Assembly: GCA_021464525.1 (NCBI GenBank)
Contig: JADRCO010001216.1
Coordinates: forward strand, 1-21,262
DNA: 21,262 nucleotides
Source of the DNA: Rhizophagus sp. LPA8_4_AMF
Taxonomy: Eukaryota > Glomeromycota > Glomeromycetes > Glomerales > Glomeraceae
Direction: 5' to 3'
A program made the position numbers and the translations under genes. Below, piece after piece: positions 10,777 to 19,236 of this stretch. How positions within the stretch are numbered: the first letter of the stretch is position 1; every line of letters starts with the position of its first letter. Below the pieces are notes generated by a model. That model saw only the letters and a program-made list of their open reading frames with translations, did no database searches and was not told the DNA's origin.

Positions 10777-11640
10777 TAATTGGTAAATTATGACTATTTG
10801 AATGTAAAAAATTTAGTTGATCTAACAAATTAAATAAGCTAATTATATGGCAATAATGTTAGAAAGTATAGACGTTAGAGTTCATAGACAAGTGATTGTA
10901 GTAGTTGAGAATTGATTATATTAATTGTAAAAATTTATATTCTTCCTTTTGACAAAATGTCAATTCAAACAAAAAAATTTAAATGTTAAAAAGTATCAAT
11001 AAATACTAATTAGAAATTATAAGTTCTGAGTTTTTTCATGTGATATTACGCAAACTATAAACACATTATTACACATACCAAAATTAGTTTAAATTTAAGC
11101 GCAATATCATCTCAGATTTCCTCACATACACGTGTGCATAGAACGACATCGAAAATTTTTTCATAAGCTGCTGATCTTATTCAAGAAAGAAATTGAGAAT
11201 TGGTATATTTATGGAATTTACTCAAATCGGATAGCGGAAGTCACTTGACTCCGGATCTGTGAGGAATCAATTATGGTCTGTCTCAATTCTCAACCGTAAG
11301 AATGATCACTTAGTAGTGAAATAATTTTTTGGAGGGTAGGAAGGGTAGGCATTGCATTGAAATTTTATTTATAAAACTAAAGGTGCTTATCATGTGAACT
11401 ATTTAAGCCGAACATCTTAGATCAAGATAATACTTAAATCTTTTACTAAACACAATTGAATGTGTATTTATTGCTTGAAAGATTATACTCCCCACAACCG
11501 AAATACTTTATTATCATCAGAACCTGTTTCTAACATGGTTTTTTTACTCATTTTTATTCCTTCTAATTTTATTTCTATTCCAGTAAAAGCTACTGGATTA
11601 TAACATTCGGAACTTCTTTACAGCTTGTCTATGTTTCCGA
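10777..11640. other. convergent 3' spacer between PQ-loop and SmE genes
   Basis: 864 bp with no supported gene. Positions 10890-11311 carry imperfect terminal inverted repeats (separate entry). The inner part (about 11120-11300) is richer in G and C than the flanks. I searched both strands for tRNA A and B boxes and found no convincing pair. Confidence 0.6.
10890..11311. mobile_element. candidate MITE with imperfect terminal inverted repeats
   Basis: The left end reads aagtgat (10890-10896), a 7-bp gap, then gttgagaattga (10904-10915). The right end reads tcaattctcaac (11283-11294), a 10-bp gap, then atcactt (11305-11311), the reverse complement of both blocks in mirrored order. A third copy of ttgagaattg lies inside at 11193-11202. 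The unit is about 420 bp, has no ORF and sits between convergent 3' ends. I could not identify a target-site duplication, so this remains a candidate. Confidence 0.45.
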
Positions 11641-12203
11641 TCAAATACTTTGGATTAAAGTTATATTATCTCCTTTTAATAAGATTCGACCTAGAAAAAT
11701 AAGAAAATATAATGAATATTAAACTAATTAATACAGTTGAAGGCATGTTTAATTACCCAATGCATTTCGAGTTTTTTTCTTGAGATTCACTTCTTCAGCA
11801 TTGTCAAGTACAAGATTCATAAATTCGTCAAACCCCTAAATGTAAATACATAATTAAAGATTTGTTTAATAGATAAAAATAGATGTCAAAAAAGAATTAT
11901 CAAGTGGATACTACTGACAATAATTTGCCCTTCGATCCTCAAATCTACTTGTTCATATAACCAAATTTGAACTCTTGTTTTCTAATAAATCAAAAAAATG
12001 TAAGAAATTATGTAAAGCATTGCAAGATATTTAAAAAAAAACTTACATTTTGAAGATACTTGAAAATCAAGTTCTAAAAACAAACAACGTTTTATTAGAT
12101 CGTATTTACATATATATTTTTTTTTAAAAAAAAAGTAAGGAAAAAATGAAAGTAAACTACTTACTATGGGTTGAACCATAATTTTTTGAACTTTAGTAGC
12201 CAT
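11641..12203 (-). CDS. SmE (SNRPE): small nuclear ribonucleoprotein SmE
   Basis: 85-aa Sm-fold protein, one of seven that form the ring on U1, U2, U4 and U5 snRNAs in the spliceosome. Exons in coding order: 12203-12165, 12073-12047, 11981-11919, 11835-11757, 11690-11641, with four introns in only 258 coding bases. The spliced protein starts MATKVQKIMVQPI and continues NLIFKYLQN, then KTRVQIWLYEQVDLRIEGQII (split by exon ends), GFDEFMNLVLDNAEEV and GRILLKGDNITLIQSI. This matches human SmE block for block, including Sm1 (GFDEYMNLVLDDAEE) and Sm2 (IMLKGDNI). It lacks a few N-terminal and C-terminal residues of the 92-aa human protein. Exon 2 is only 27 nt, and intron 3 uses a GTCAGT donor. It is convergent with the transporter and divergent from the zinc-ribbon gene. 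Confidence 0.96.
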
Positions 12204-12830
12204 GATTTGCTTATTTATATATTAAGTACGGTTGAAAAGATCTATAGCCGGGAATTAACAACTGTAAAAATTGAAAGCTAATGTCACGGTGAGATTTCTT
12301 GCCGGATAGCCAATCTATATTCCCGGATATGAAAACCATTAAACTTCCGTACAATTCGATCTGCAACCGAGTGATAGATTACCAAGAACCCGGCAAGATT
12401 TGGGAATTTTTATGGGTAATGATAAATTGATGGGGAGATGTGTGTGTGGGAGAATTTAAACCAACGTGTAACGAAAATATTATTAACAGTGGAACCTGTT
12501 ACAACAAGTAATTTTGCCGTCTATGAAATCCATCCGAAAAAAACTTCTGTTCTTCCGGTTAGTTTCGGAGATCTTTCCTTTAAAACCGGAAACTTATCCA
12601 GTAAAGTAACATTTAGCCAATCCCGCTTACGGAAATTGGCGTCACTCACTTTCTGCTTTTTTATATAAATTAATCAGTCGATGGATCTTTGGGTTTTTTC
12701 CTTGTTGCCCAACATTCCTCCCAAAAAATTTTTTTTCCACAATTCTTACGGTAGATTTTTATTTATTGATACTATTTTTTTCCCTTGCGGTTGGTTCCCA
12801 GCGATATATCCAATTACATAAATCCTACAA
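12204..12830. promoter_or_regulatory. shared upstream region of SmE (-) and zinc-ribbon gene (+)
   Basis: 627 bp and clearly richer in G and C than the other spacers. It contains nested inverted repeats (12297-12318 against 12374-12398) and ttccggtt/aaccggaa (12553-12560 and 12584-12591). A 76-codon ORF at 12438-12668 has no recognisable homology and I do not call it a gene. The repeats may be promoter elements or a small inserted element. Confidence 0.5.
12297..12398. repeat. nested inverted repeat rich in CCGG
   Basis: The outer arms are tcttgccgg (12297-12305) and ccggcaaga (12390-12398). The inner arms are aatctat (12312-12318) and atagatt (12374-12380). Their order is that of one imperfect inverted repeat with a 55-bp loop. 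The inner end starts about 95 bp upstream of the SmE ATG. Confidence 0.55.
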
Positions 12831-14151
12831 ATGCCGGTGTGTACATCCTGCCATCAAACTAAACAAGACGAGGCTTTTTTCCACAAAAATAAAAAGTGGA
12901 AGACATGCCAAAGTTGTATCGAACAAAGAGCTCTCAAGAAACAAAAGACAAAAAGAAAACGCGATGACGACACTGTCGACGGAGACTCTTTACGAGTTTC
13001 TCTTAAAACCGTAGGTCTTATGGATCTAGCGGCTCTCGTCTCTGCTGAAATGCGAGCGTTACTTAGTAACCCACAGCCGACCGTTCCTGACGGAACTCAA
13101 ATTTGTTCTTTGAATCTTCGAGTAGCCCTTAATCTCTCTAATGTTATTACTGGTAATGAACACCCTAAAGACGTTGCCCGTTGGATTGTGGAAGAAATAG
13201 AAAGAGCCGACGAATATAACTGGACGTAAGATCATTTTTACTTTTAATATATCAGTCAATCATTGGTATAGGCAACTTTAAATTATTTTCGATTTTTGTT
13301 GATTCGTATTTTTTTCTTATTCTATATAAAGCTATAATTGTATGAATACCTCAATGCGTCACAAGGACGTTGCAAAGTTTTATTACGTTTGCAGCCAGTC
13401 TGTTGTTGCCATGAAGGAATACAAGGAAGGTTCAAATAGGAAACGAATGGAGAGATTTCCTTGTCAAGGGAAAATGCAAATGAAGATTGATATGCCTGCA
13501 TCTGAAGCAATGTTGGAAATTCATCACGGCCTTCTTCATAATAGACCAGTTTCTAATTCTGACATTAGCGATGAATGCAGAAAGGAAATCGAAGAAAACA
13601 CTCATTTGAATCCTATTCAACTACGCCAATTACTGAGAAGCAAAGGCATTATGAAAAATTATACTCCTCGACAAATTCATTCATATTGGGAAAAATGTGC
13701 TATCAATAAACACCCAGATCTTTTCCGTCAGTTCTCCGTTATTCCTGTTAATACTCCTAATATTCCTGGAATTACATCTACAAGCACACCGACACAAGAC
13801 CGCAACTCTAATACTTCTTTTACCATTTTACCTTATGGGGCTACTGGTTTACAAACTTCTATTGTAAATAATCCTCCTCCACAAAATCCTATGCAGAAGG
13901 GTGTAGTTGATCAAATTCAAAAATTTGGCAACCAATCATTTAATCACGATGAATTTGTAGAATATGTCAATAAAATGGAGCAATTTGCAAAGAGAGTTAG
14001 AAATCAATTGGATCGACGGAATTATCTCTGGTTGGATACTGTAAAAATATTGACTGCTGGTGTAATTGAAATGGAGAATGATATAGAGGAATTGGAGAGA
14101 CAACGGGCTAGTGAAAGAGCTACCAAACCATGGACAATTCATTATAAATAA
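12831..14151 (+). CDS. zinc-ribbon plus WRKY/GCM1-like zinc-module protein, transposase-related family
   Basis: 404-aa protein, exons 12831-13225 and 13332-14151. The N-terminus has a Cys-x2-Cys-x18-Cys-x2-Cys ribbon (C4, C7, C26, C29) followed by a Lys/Arg-rich nuclear-signal-like segment (about 32-45). Residues about 130-201 carry spaced Cys and His: C135, FYYVCSQ (C152), RFPCQGKM (C176) and LEIHHGLLH (H196/H197, H201). This resembles WRKY-GCM1/FLYWCH/FAR1 zinc modules found in Mutator-like transposases and in transcription factors derived from them. Residues about 216-275 (RKEIEENTHL, LRQLLRSKG, QIHSYWEKC) look like a second helical DNA-binding-type region. The C-terminus (about 330-400) is a charged helix, probably coiled coil. 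No DDE catalytic domain is present, so it may be a domesticated regulator. Structure is well supported; function is inferred. Similar proteins are abundant in Rhizophagus, as I recall. Confidence 0.75.
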
Positions 14152-14477
14152 TATGTATTTGAAAACCAACTTTTTTTTATTTTTCTCTCTTTTTGCATAT
14201 TGATTATTTTTATGATTTTTGTATCAAAGTTTTTTCTAACGGGATTGAATTACATAGCTTATACTGAAAAGAAAGGGTGATTTATTTATATGTAATACGT
14301 TTTCACATGTTTGTGGATTTCCAAAAGTTGGTTTTTTTGAAAATATAATATTATAACAACACCTTAAGTTCGAAAATTATTTCCTTTGAACATATTTTTT
14401 ATTACTAAAAGATAAGATTTATTCCTACCCTTTACTTTTCAATTAAATTAATAATAAGAAATAAGAATTTATAGTAT
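14152..14477. other. convergent 3' spacer
   Basis: 326 bp of AT-rich sequence between the zinc-ribbon gene (+) and the WKF-domain gene (-). Probably the two 3' UTRs. Nothing else seen. Confidence 0.6.
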
Positions 14478-15472
14478 TTACGAAAGTACTCTCACTAATG
14501 CTTTTGCTCTATTTAATTTGATTTGTTCCTTTCTTTTTTCATTGTCATCATTTTGATCTGTTGTTTCATCGTCCTTCTGTTCAGATTCAAGCCTATTGAT
14601 CATATCCTGAGCTATTTTAAGTGTTCTCTAATTAAGTTCATGCAAAAAAAAAAAATTTTTATTTTTTGTTGTTAACTAAGAAAAATTATATTACAGTTAT
14701 AAACTTACATCACGCGACTGTCCTAATAATTCCGCGATATAATCCAAAAATAATTCGAAAAAATCTTCCGAAAGCTATATCAATCAAAGATATAAAATAA
14801 TTTTAACTAGATTTTTTGATTTTCGAGAATATTACAAACGATATTATGACAATAACTCACTAAATCTTCATTATATGCGTTTTTAAGCAGCCAAATTTGA
14901 CGTATTTTTTGAAATTTCCATTGTTCTTTGCAGTAACGCCAATTTATAAGATAATTTAATCCTAAAAAAAATTTCAGTAATTAATATAATATCAAAGAAA
15001 AAAAATTTATCATTAACGCACCTGCTTTGACAGTTTCTGTAAATTCTTCTGGTATCTTCAGTTTAGTTTGTTCAACTGCTAATACCAAATTTAAATCATT
15101 TGTCTTATTATTTTCCAATGGAAGTTGTATAGATAAATTTTCACTTTCATTATGATCACTATCTTTTCCACCAGTTACCTTCCCATAATTAACCTTTTGT
15201 TTTTTCTTTCTGTGTATATCTTTTTTTTCTTTCTTTCTCCCTTCTTTTGGTACTTTATCTTTATCCTTGTATCTTTTTCTTTTCTTTTCAATTTCGAACG
15301 AATCATCATGTGAAGCATTTTTCTTTCTTTTGATTTTTTCGTTTTCTTCAGTTTTAGAAGAGTACTCTAAAGATACTGTAGCAGAAGAATTTTTAAGTGA
15401 CAGTAGTTTCTTCCATTTCGGAACGCGTTTCTGTATTTTTTCATCAGTTCGGCCCTGGTCAAAGTTAGACAT
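14478..15472 (-). CDS. WKF-domain protein, C7orf50-like (nucleolar)
   Basis: 255-aa protein. Exons in coding order: 15472-15022, 14961-14861, 14774-14709, 14627-14478, phases consistent. The N-terminal 130 residues are very Lys/Glu-rich with several basic runs (KKRKRYKDKDK, RKKEKKDIHRKKKQK), typical of nucleolar proteins. The conserved C-terminal domain reads LNYLINWRYCKEQWKFQKIR then QIWLLKNAY (residues about 152-180), followed by FFELFLDYIAELLGQSRD and a final helix. These match human C7orf50, where the WKF motif gives the Pfam domain its name (WKFQKTRQTWLL). Human C7orf50 is nucleolar and linked to ribosome biogenesis; I infer the same here. The start at MSNF (15472) is preferred over an in-frame ATG five codons upstream (15487). 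It is divergent from ARL1, 301 bp apart. Confidence 0.9.
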
Positions 15473-15773
15473 AATAATACCCTTCAAATCTTACAATTTT
15501 TAAAAAAAAGAACATCTCGGGATTCGGGAAATTAATATAACACGTGGTCTGATCGGATATGTGAGTGGAAATCCAAGTCTCATCATACCTATTGCCAGAT
15601 ACAGAAGTTTTCACAACTATAAAAGTTCGGTCAACATCCGAAAAAAAATAATAAATAATAATTTCTTTTTTTTTAAAAAAAAATATATAAATTGAGTCGT
15701 ACTCTATAGAGAAGATTTGTCGAGATATATATATATATATATATTACTTTTTTATTTAATCTTTAAGAACATA
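15473..15773. promoter_or_regulatory. shared upstream region of WKF (-) and ARL1 (+) genes
   Basis: A 301-bp divergent promoter region. It has a CACGTG E-box at 15541-15546 (about 70 bp from the WKF ATG), a TATA-like tatataa at 15684-15690 (84 bp before the ARL1 ATG) and a perfect (AT)10 run at 15725-15744 in the ARL1 leader. Confidence 0.55.
15725..15744. repeat. (AT)10 microsatellite
   Basis: Ten perfect AT units lie 30 bp before the ARL1 start codon. Likely to vary in length between isolates. Confidence 0.85.
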
Positions 15774-17029
15774 ATGGGTAAGTATTAAGTTATCTTCAAT
15801 AAAGTTATGAAATCTAAGTTTTTCCTCTTTCATCAACATACCCTCTAAGCTAATTTCAGTGTGGACTCCCTGGTTTCCTATCTCTTTCTAACCAGGTGCA
15901 ATACTTAGTCGAGTGTTAGGAAGGATATGGGGCGAAAAAGAAGTACGAATACTTATTTTAGGTTTAGACGGTGCTGGAAAAACAACAATACTATACAGAT
16001 TACAGGTATGTTATTTTTTTGGTTGTTTCTCTTTTTTAATATCGTTCTAAATGTTTAATGCATTATATATTTATCAGAGGATGGAAAGAGCATTAAACTA
16101 ATATTTTTCTGTTTGATTCATTTTTGAGATTCACTATACTTCATGTTAATTGTCATAAGTTCTAATTATTATTAATCTTCATTTATTTTTTAGATCGGGG
16201 AAGTAGTGACAACTATTCCAAGTAAGTTGGATCAAAAATTCAAATTTGAGACTATGGAATGCTAATATAAAAATTTTTTTTGATCTGCAGCTATTGGCTT
16301 TAATGTAGAAACTGTAACATATAAGAATATTAAATTTCAAGGTGAACTATGTTTTATGATTTATGCGTATATATGTACTGTCATTACGTATGTTTGTACT
16401 AAAGAATGTTTGAATTTATTTCATTGTTAGTATGGGATCTAGGAGGTAACATATTCTAATTCAATTAAGTAATTTTGTGGTTAATTTTCCTTATAATTAA
16501 ATTAATCTATAAATTATCTATCTATTATATTTTAATCTTTTCAATAAGGGCAAACAAGTATAAGGTATGGTTAATTATTATCGTAATATTTGTTACATAT
16601 TGTAACATTTACCATTCTAATATTATTTTCTTATTGAAGGCCATATTGGCGCTGTTATTATGCAAACACCGATGCAGTTATATATGTTGTAGATTCGGTA
16701 GATCGTGACCGTATGAGTACTTCAAAAGAGGAACTTCATGCAATGCTTGATGAGGAAGAATTGCGCGATGCTGCATTGTTGGTTTTTGCCAATAAACAGG
16801 ATATGGTAGGAGCAATGTCCGCAGCTGAAGTATCAGATGCATTAGGTTTAGGCACATTAAAGAATAGACAATGGAGTATTTATAAAACAAGTGCTGTAAA
16901 AGGCGATGGCTTAACGGAAGGATTAGATTGGTAAGTATTTAATAATATCCTATTTAATAAATGATTTAATATTAAAAATTTTTAACATTTTACAGGTTGG
17001 TCAATATTATTAAAGGCAACGAACAATAA
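15774..17029 (+). CDS. ARL1: ADP-ribosylation factor-like GTPase ARL1
   Basis: 182-aa small GTPase of the trans-Golgi, which recruits GRIP-domain golgins when bound to GTP. Exons: 15774-15777, 15896-16005, 16194-16221, 16291-16341, 16431-16445, 16549-16564, 16640-16930, 16996-17029. The protein begins [14 protein letters not shown] with Gly2 for myristoylation. Motifs: P-loop GLDGAGKT (24-31), switch I TIPTIGFNVET (45-55), WDLGGQ (66-71), NKQD (126-129) and SAVKG near 160. [19 protein letters not shown] and [14 protein letters not shown] match ARL1 rather than ARF1 or ARL5. The first coding exon supplies only ATGG. DxxG lies on a 15-nt exon and the catalytic Gln71 on a 16-nt exon. The alternative acceptor near 15858 gives an early stop, which supports the one chosen. 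Confidence 0.97.
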
Positions 17030-18378
17030 GATATTAAATAGTATCATTCTTGAAATTCTGAACTTTTTTTATTACGTTAATTAGATTTATTTTTTTAGTT
17101 TTGGATACTGTATAAATTTACTATTTTGATTTAATTAGCTTTTTGGATATAAAATATAAAAAAAATAACATTGATAGAAATTTTTACGTCATTTTCTTAA
17201 AATTTGTGTACATTCCTTAATACTATAATATTGTTTAATTGTTTAATTATTTTTTTTTTTAACATCTTTGTTATTTAACTAGTTATCTAAACTTATGTGT
17301 TTCTATTGTAATATAAAGTCGGTTCAGTTTTGAATTTGTCTATTGTGATTTTTATTATTATATGATCTCTTCAAATTATTATCATTAAAAGGTATAATAA
17401 TTATTAAACCTGAAATTTTTTTTTTTAAATATGATATTTTGAATAAAATAATTATTATTATTACAATAAGTATAATATACCCATTATTAGTGAAGATATT
17501 CATTATCACCATTTTTTTTTCACATGAAATAAACGTTCTTTTTTCTTCTTTTTTACACAATATTTTTATTAACATTATTTTCATAATAGTGTATAACAGA
17601 ACAATAAAAAAAACTTTTATTAAAATTTTATTTTTAAATCTAATAAATACAAAATGTTCTTTCTCTAACAATTACACTATAACACTAACACTTCAATAGC
17701 CAATAGGTAAGTTTATTCTGGTTCATTGTTTTGGATTAAATTATTATATATTATTTGAAACTTCTTTTAATTAAAGTTAGTAATTTTGCTAATGCATATG
17801 TACTTTTTGTAAATATTTATAATTTTAAATTAATTGGCTTTGGTTAGTAACAAATTTCAATGGAAATTTGTAAAGTACTTTCATCTTAATAATAGTATAA
17901 TACAAAGTTATTTTGTAAGAAGAGAATAAATGAAAATATAATAAATAATTCTTTATGTAATTTTTAATATAATATTTGGTTTAGCTTATTTTATATTATT
18001 TTTTTTTGCCATAAAAATTTCAAGATAATATTTATCAAATCATATCTCATTTTATAATAAAAAAATTAATTTAAAATCTTGAAAATTTTCTAAATAAATG
18101 TTATATGAAAATTTTTTTATTAAATATTATATGCCTATTAATGCATACTATAAAAAAAATTTTATGAAACTTTTCTAAAGCTGTTTCAATTTTATTTTAG
18201 CCAATCAAAAATGGCATAAATTAAGTAAACATATGGGCCGATTTGGCTCACTTCAATTATTACTAATTTGTTCAATCACACATCACATTTATAACCAATC
18301 AATTTAACTTGATCTGTTTAACAATACACGGCTACGATACACGACTCTGATACCGGTAAAAAAAGTAAAATAACTGCC
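17030..18378. other. AT-rich spacer, no gene seen
   Basis: About 1.35 kb of almost pure A/T sequence. ORFs at 17324-17671 (-) and 17439-17699 (+) are overlapping translations of the same low-complexity DNA, rich in Ile, Lys, Asn and Phe, and not credible genes. Composition becomes more balanced from about 18230, which probably marks the upstream region of the next gene or the edge of a mobile unit. Confidence 0.65.
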
Positions 18379-19213
18379 ATGATTACTTTTTCTTGTCTTT
18401 TATGTTCTAAAATTTATGATACAAGGAAAAAACTCCAAAATCATGAACGAAGCAAACATAAAAACAATAAACTGATTCCACACCGTCACATGCTTTGTCA
18501 ACCTTCTGATGAAACATTGTCATTTTATCGAGATACAATAATAATTCGTCTGAAAACTAGCCTTGGGTTCAATAGACATGCAATTGGAAAGAAACACATA
18601 ACAATAGATGCGTTTCCAGAAAGTGTATTTTTGTTTTTATTTGAAAATGAAGATAATTTTAAGTATATACCAAGTCAACGAAAATATCAATGCACTTTTG
18701 AGGGTAGTACGGGTGCAGAAAAACTAAAAAGTATATTCAAATATAATGAAATTATATTTCGTGAAAATACAAGTACTTCAACCCGAGGGTATATATTATT
18801 TGAGGATAATGATGGTCAATACAAAGCAACATTTAGTTGGAAACAGAAAGAGTGGAAGGAAAACAATGAACTTTTTTTAACTGGAGTTATGTTAATTAAT
18901 TTTATTACCAATTCTGGCGAGTTTGTAAATTAGTAAGTATATATAATTTAAAAAATATAAGTTTTTGTTCAAATATTAAATTTATTTTATTATTTACAGC
19001 CAAGATCAAGAAAATATTGCACCACCTCTTTATGAACCAACCTTTGATAGTAAACATAATTTGCATACAATATATAATAATTTCTGCAATGTGCCTTCTT
19101 TTCATCCTAATTTTTCTCAATCAAATAACATAATTTCATCAATAAATATTGAGCCAACAACTATTACTAAATCACGCTATAGATATATTTTACCTCGCCC
19201 TCCAATTATATAA
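18379..19213 (+). CDS. C2H2 zinc-finger protein, lineage-specific family
   Basis: 255-aa protein, exons 18379-18932 and 19000-19213, joined through a GTAAGT donor and a TTACAG acceptor that restore the frame across TAG at 18931. One classic finger lies at the N-terminus: CLLCSKIYDTRKKLQNHERS, Cys6-x2-Cys9-x12-His22-x4-His27. The rest (about 45-184) is a single compact region with RLKTSLGFNRHAIGKK, IDAFPESVFLFLFENE and ATFSWKQKEWKE, which I do not recognise as a named domain. The C-terminal 70 residues are Asn/Ser/Pro-rich and probably disordered. The gene ends 23 bp from the stop of a decayed transposase-like gene on the other strand, so it may be the accessory ORF of the same mobile unit. 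As I recall, Rhizophagus genomes hold many related proteins. It is intact here. Confidence 0.75.
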
Positions 19214-19236
19214 ATTTTTAATAAAAGTTTTTATTA

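Noticed and set aside
11190-11330. possible tRNA or tRNA-derived SINE in the GC-richer spacer
   Set aside because: No B box (GGTTCRANTCC) or cloverleaf could be folded on either strand.
12438-12668. 76-codon plus-strand ORF in the SmE/zinc-protein upstream region
   Set aside because: No homology, no splice partner, and it overlaps inverted repeats. A chance ORF in less AT-rich DNA.
13059-13620. minus-strand ORFs opposite the zinc-module gene
   Set aside because: They are antisense shadows of the supported two-exon gene and show no conserved features.
15859-15895. alternative acceptor for ARL1 exon 2 after the first TTTCAG
   Set aside because: It leads to an in-frame stop before the P-loop. 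The acceptor at 15894-15895 gives the conserved MGAILSRV start.
17324-17699. ORFs of 115 codons (-) and 86 codons (+)
   Set aside because: They overlap on opposite strands in A/T low-complexity DNA and encode Ile/Lys/Asn/Phe-rich nonsense.
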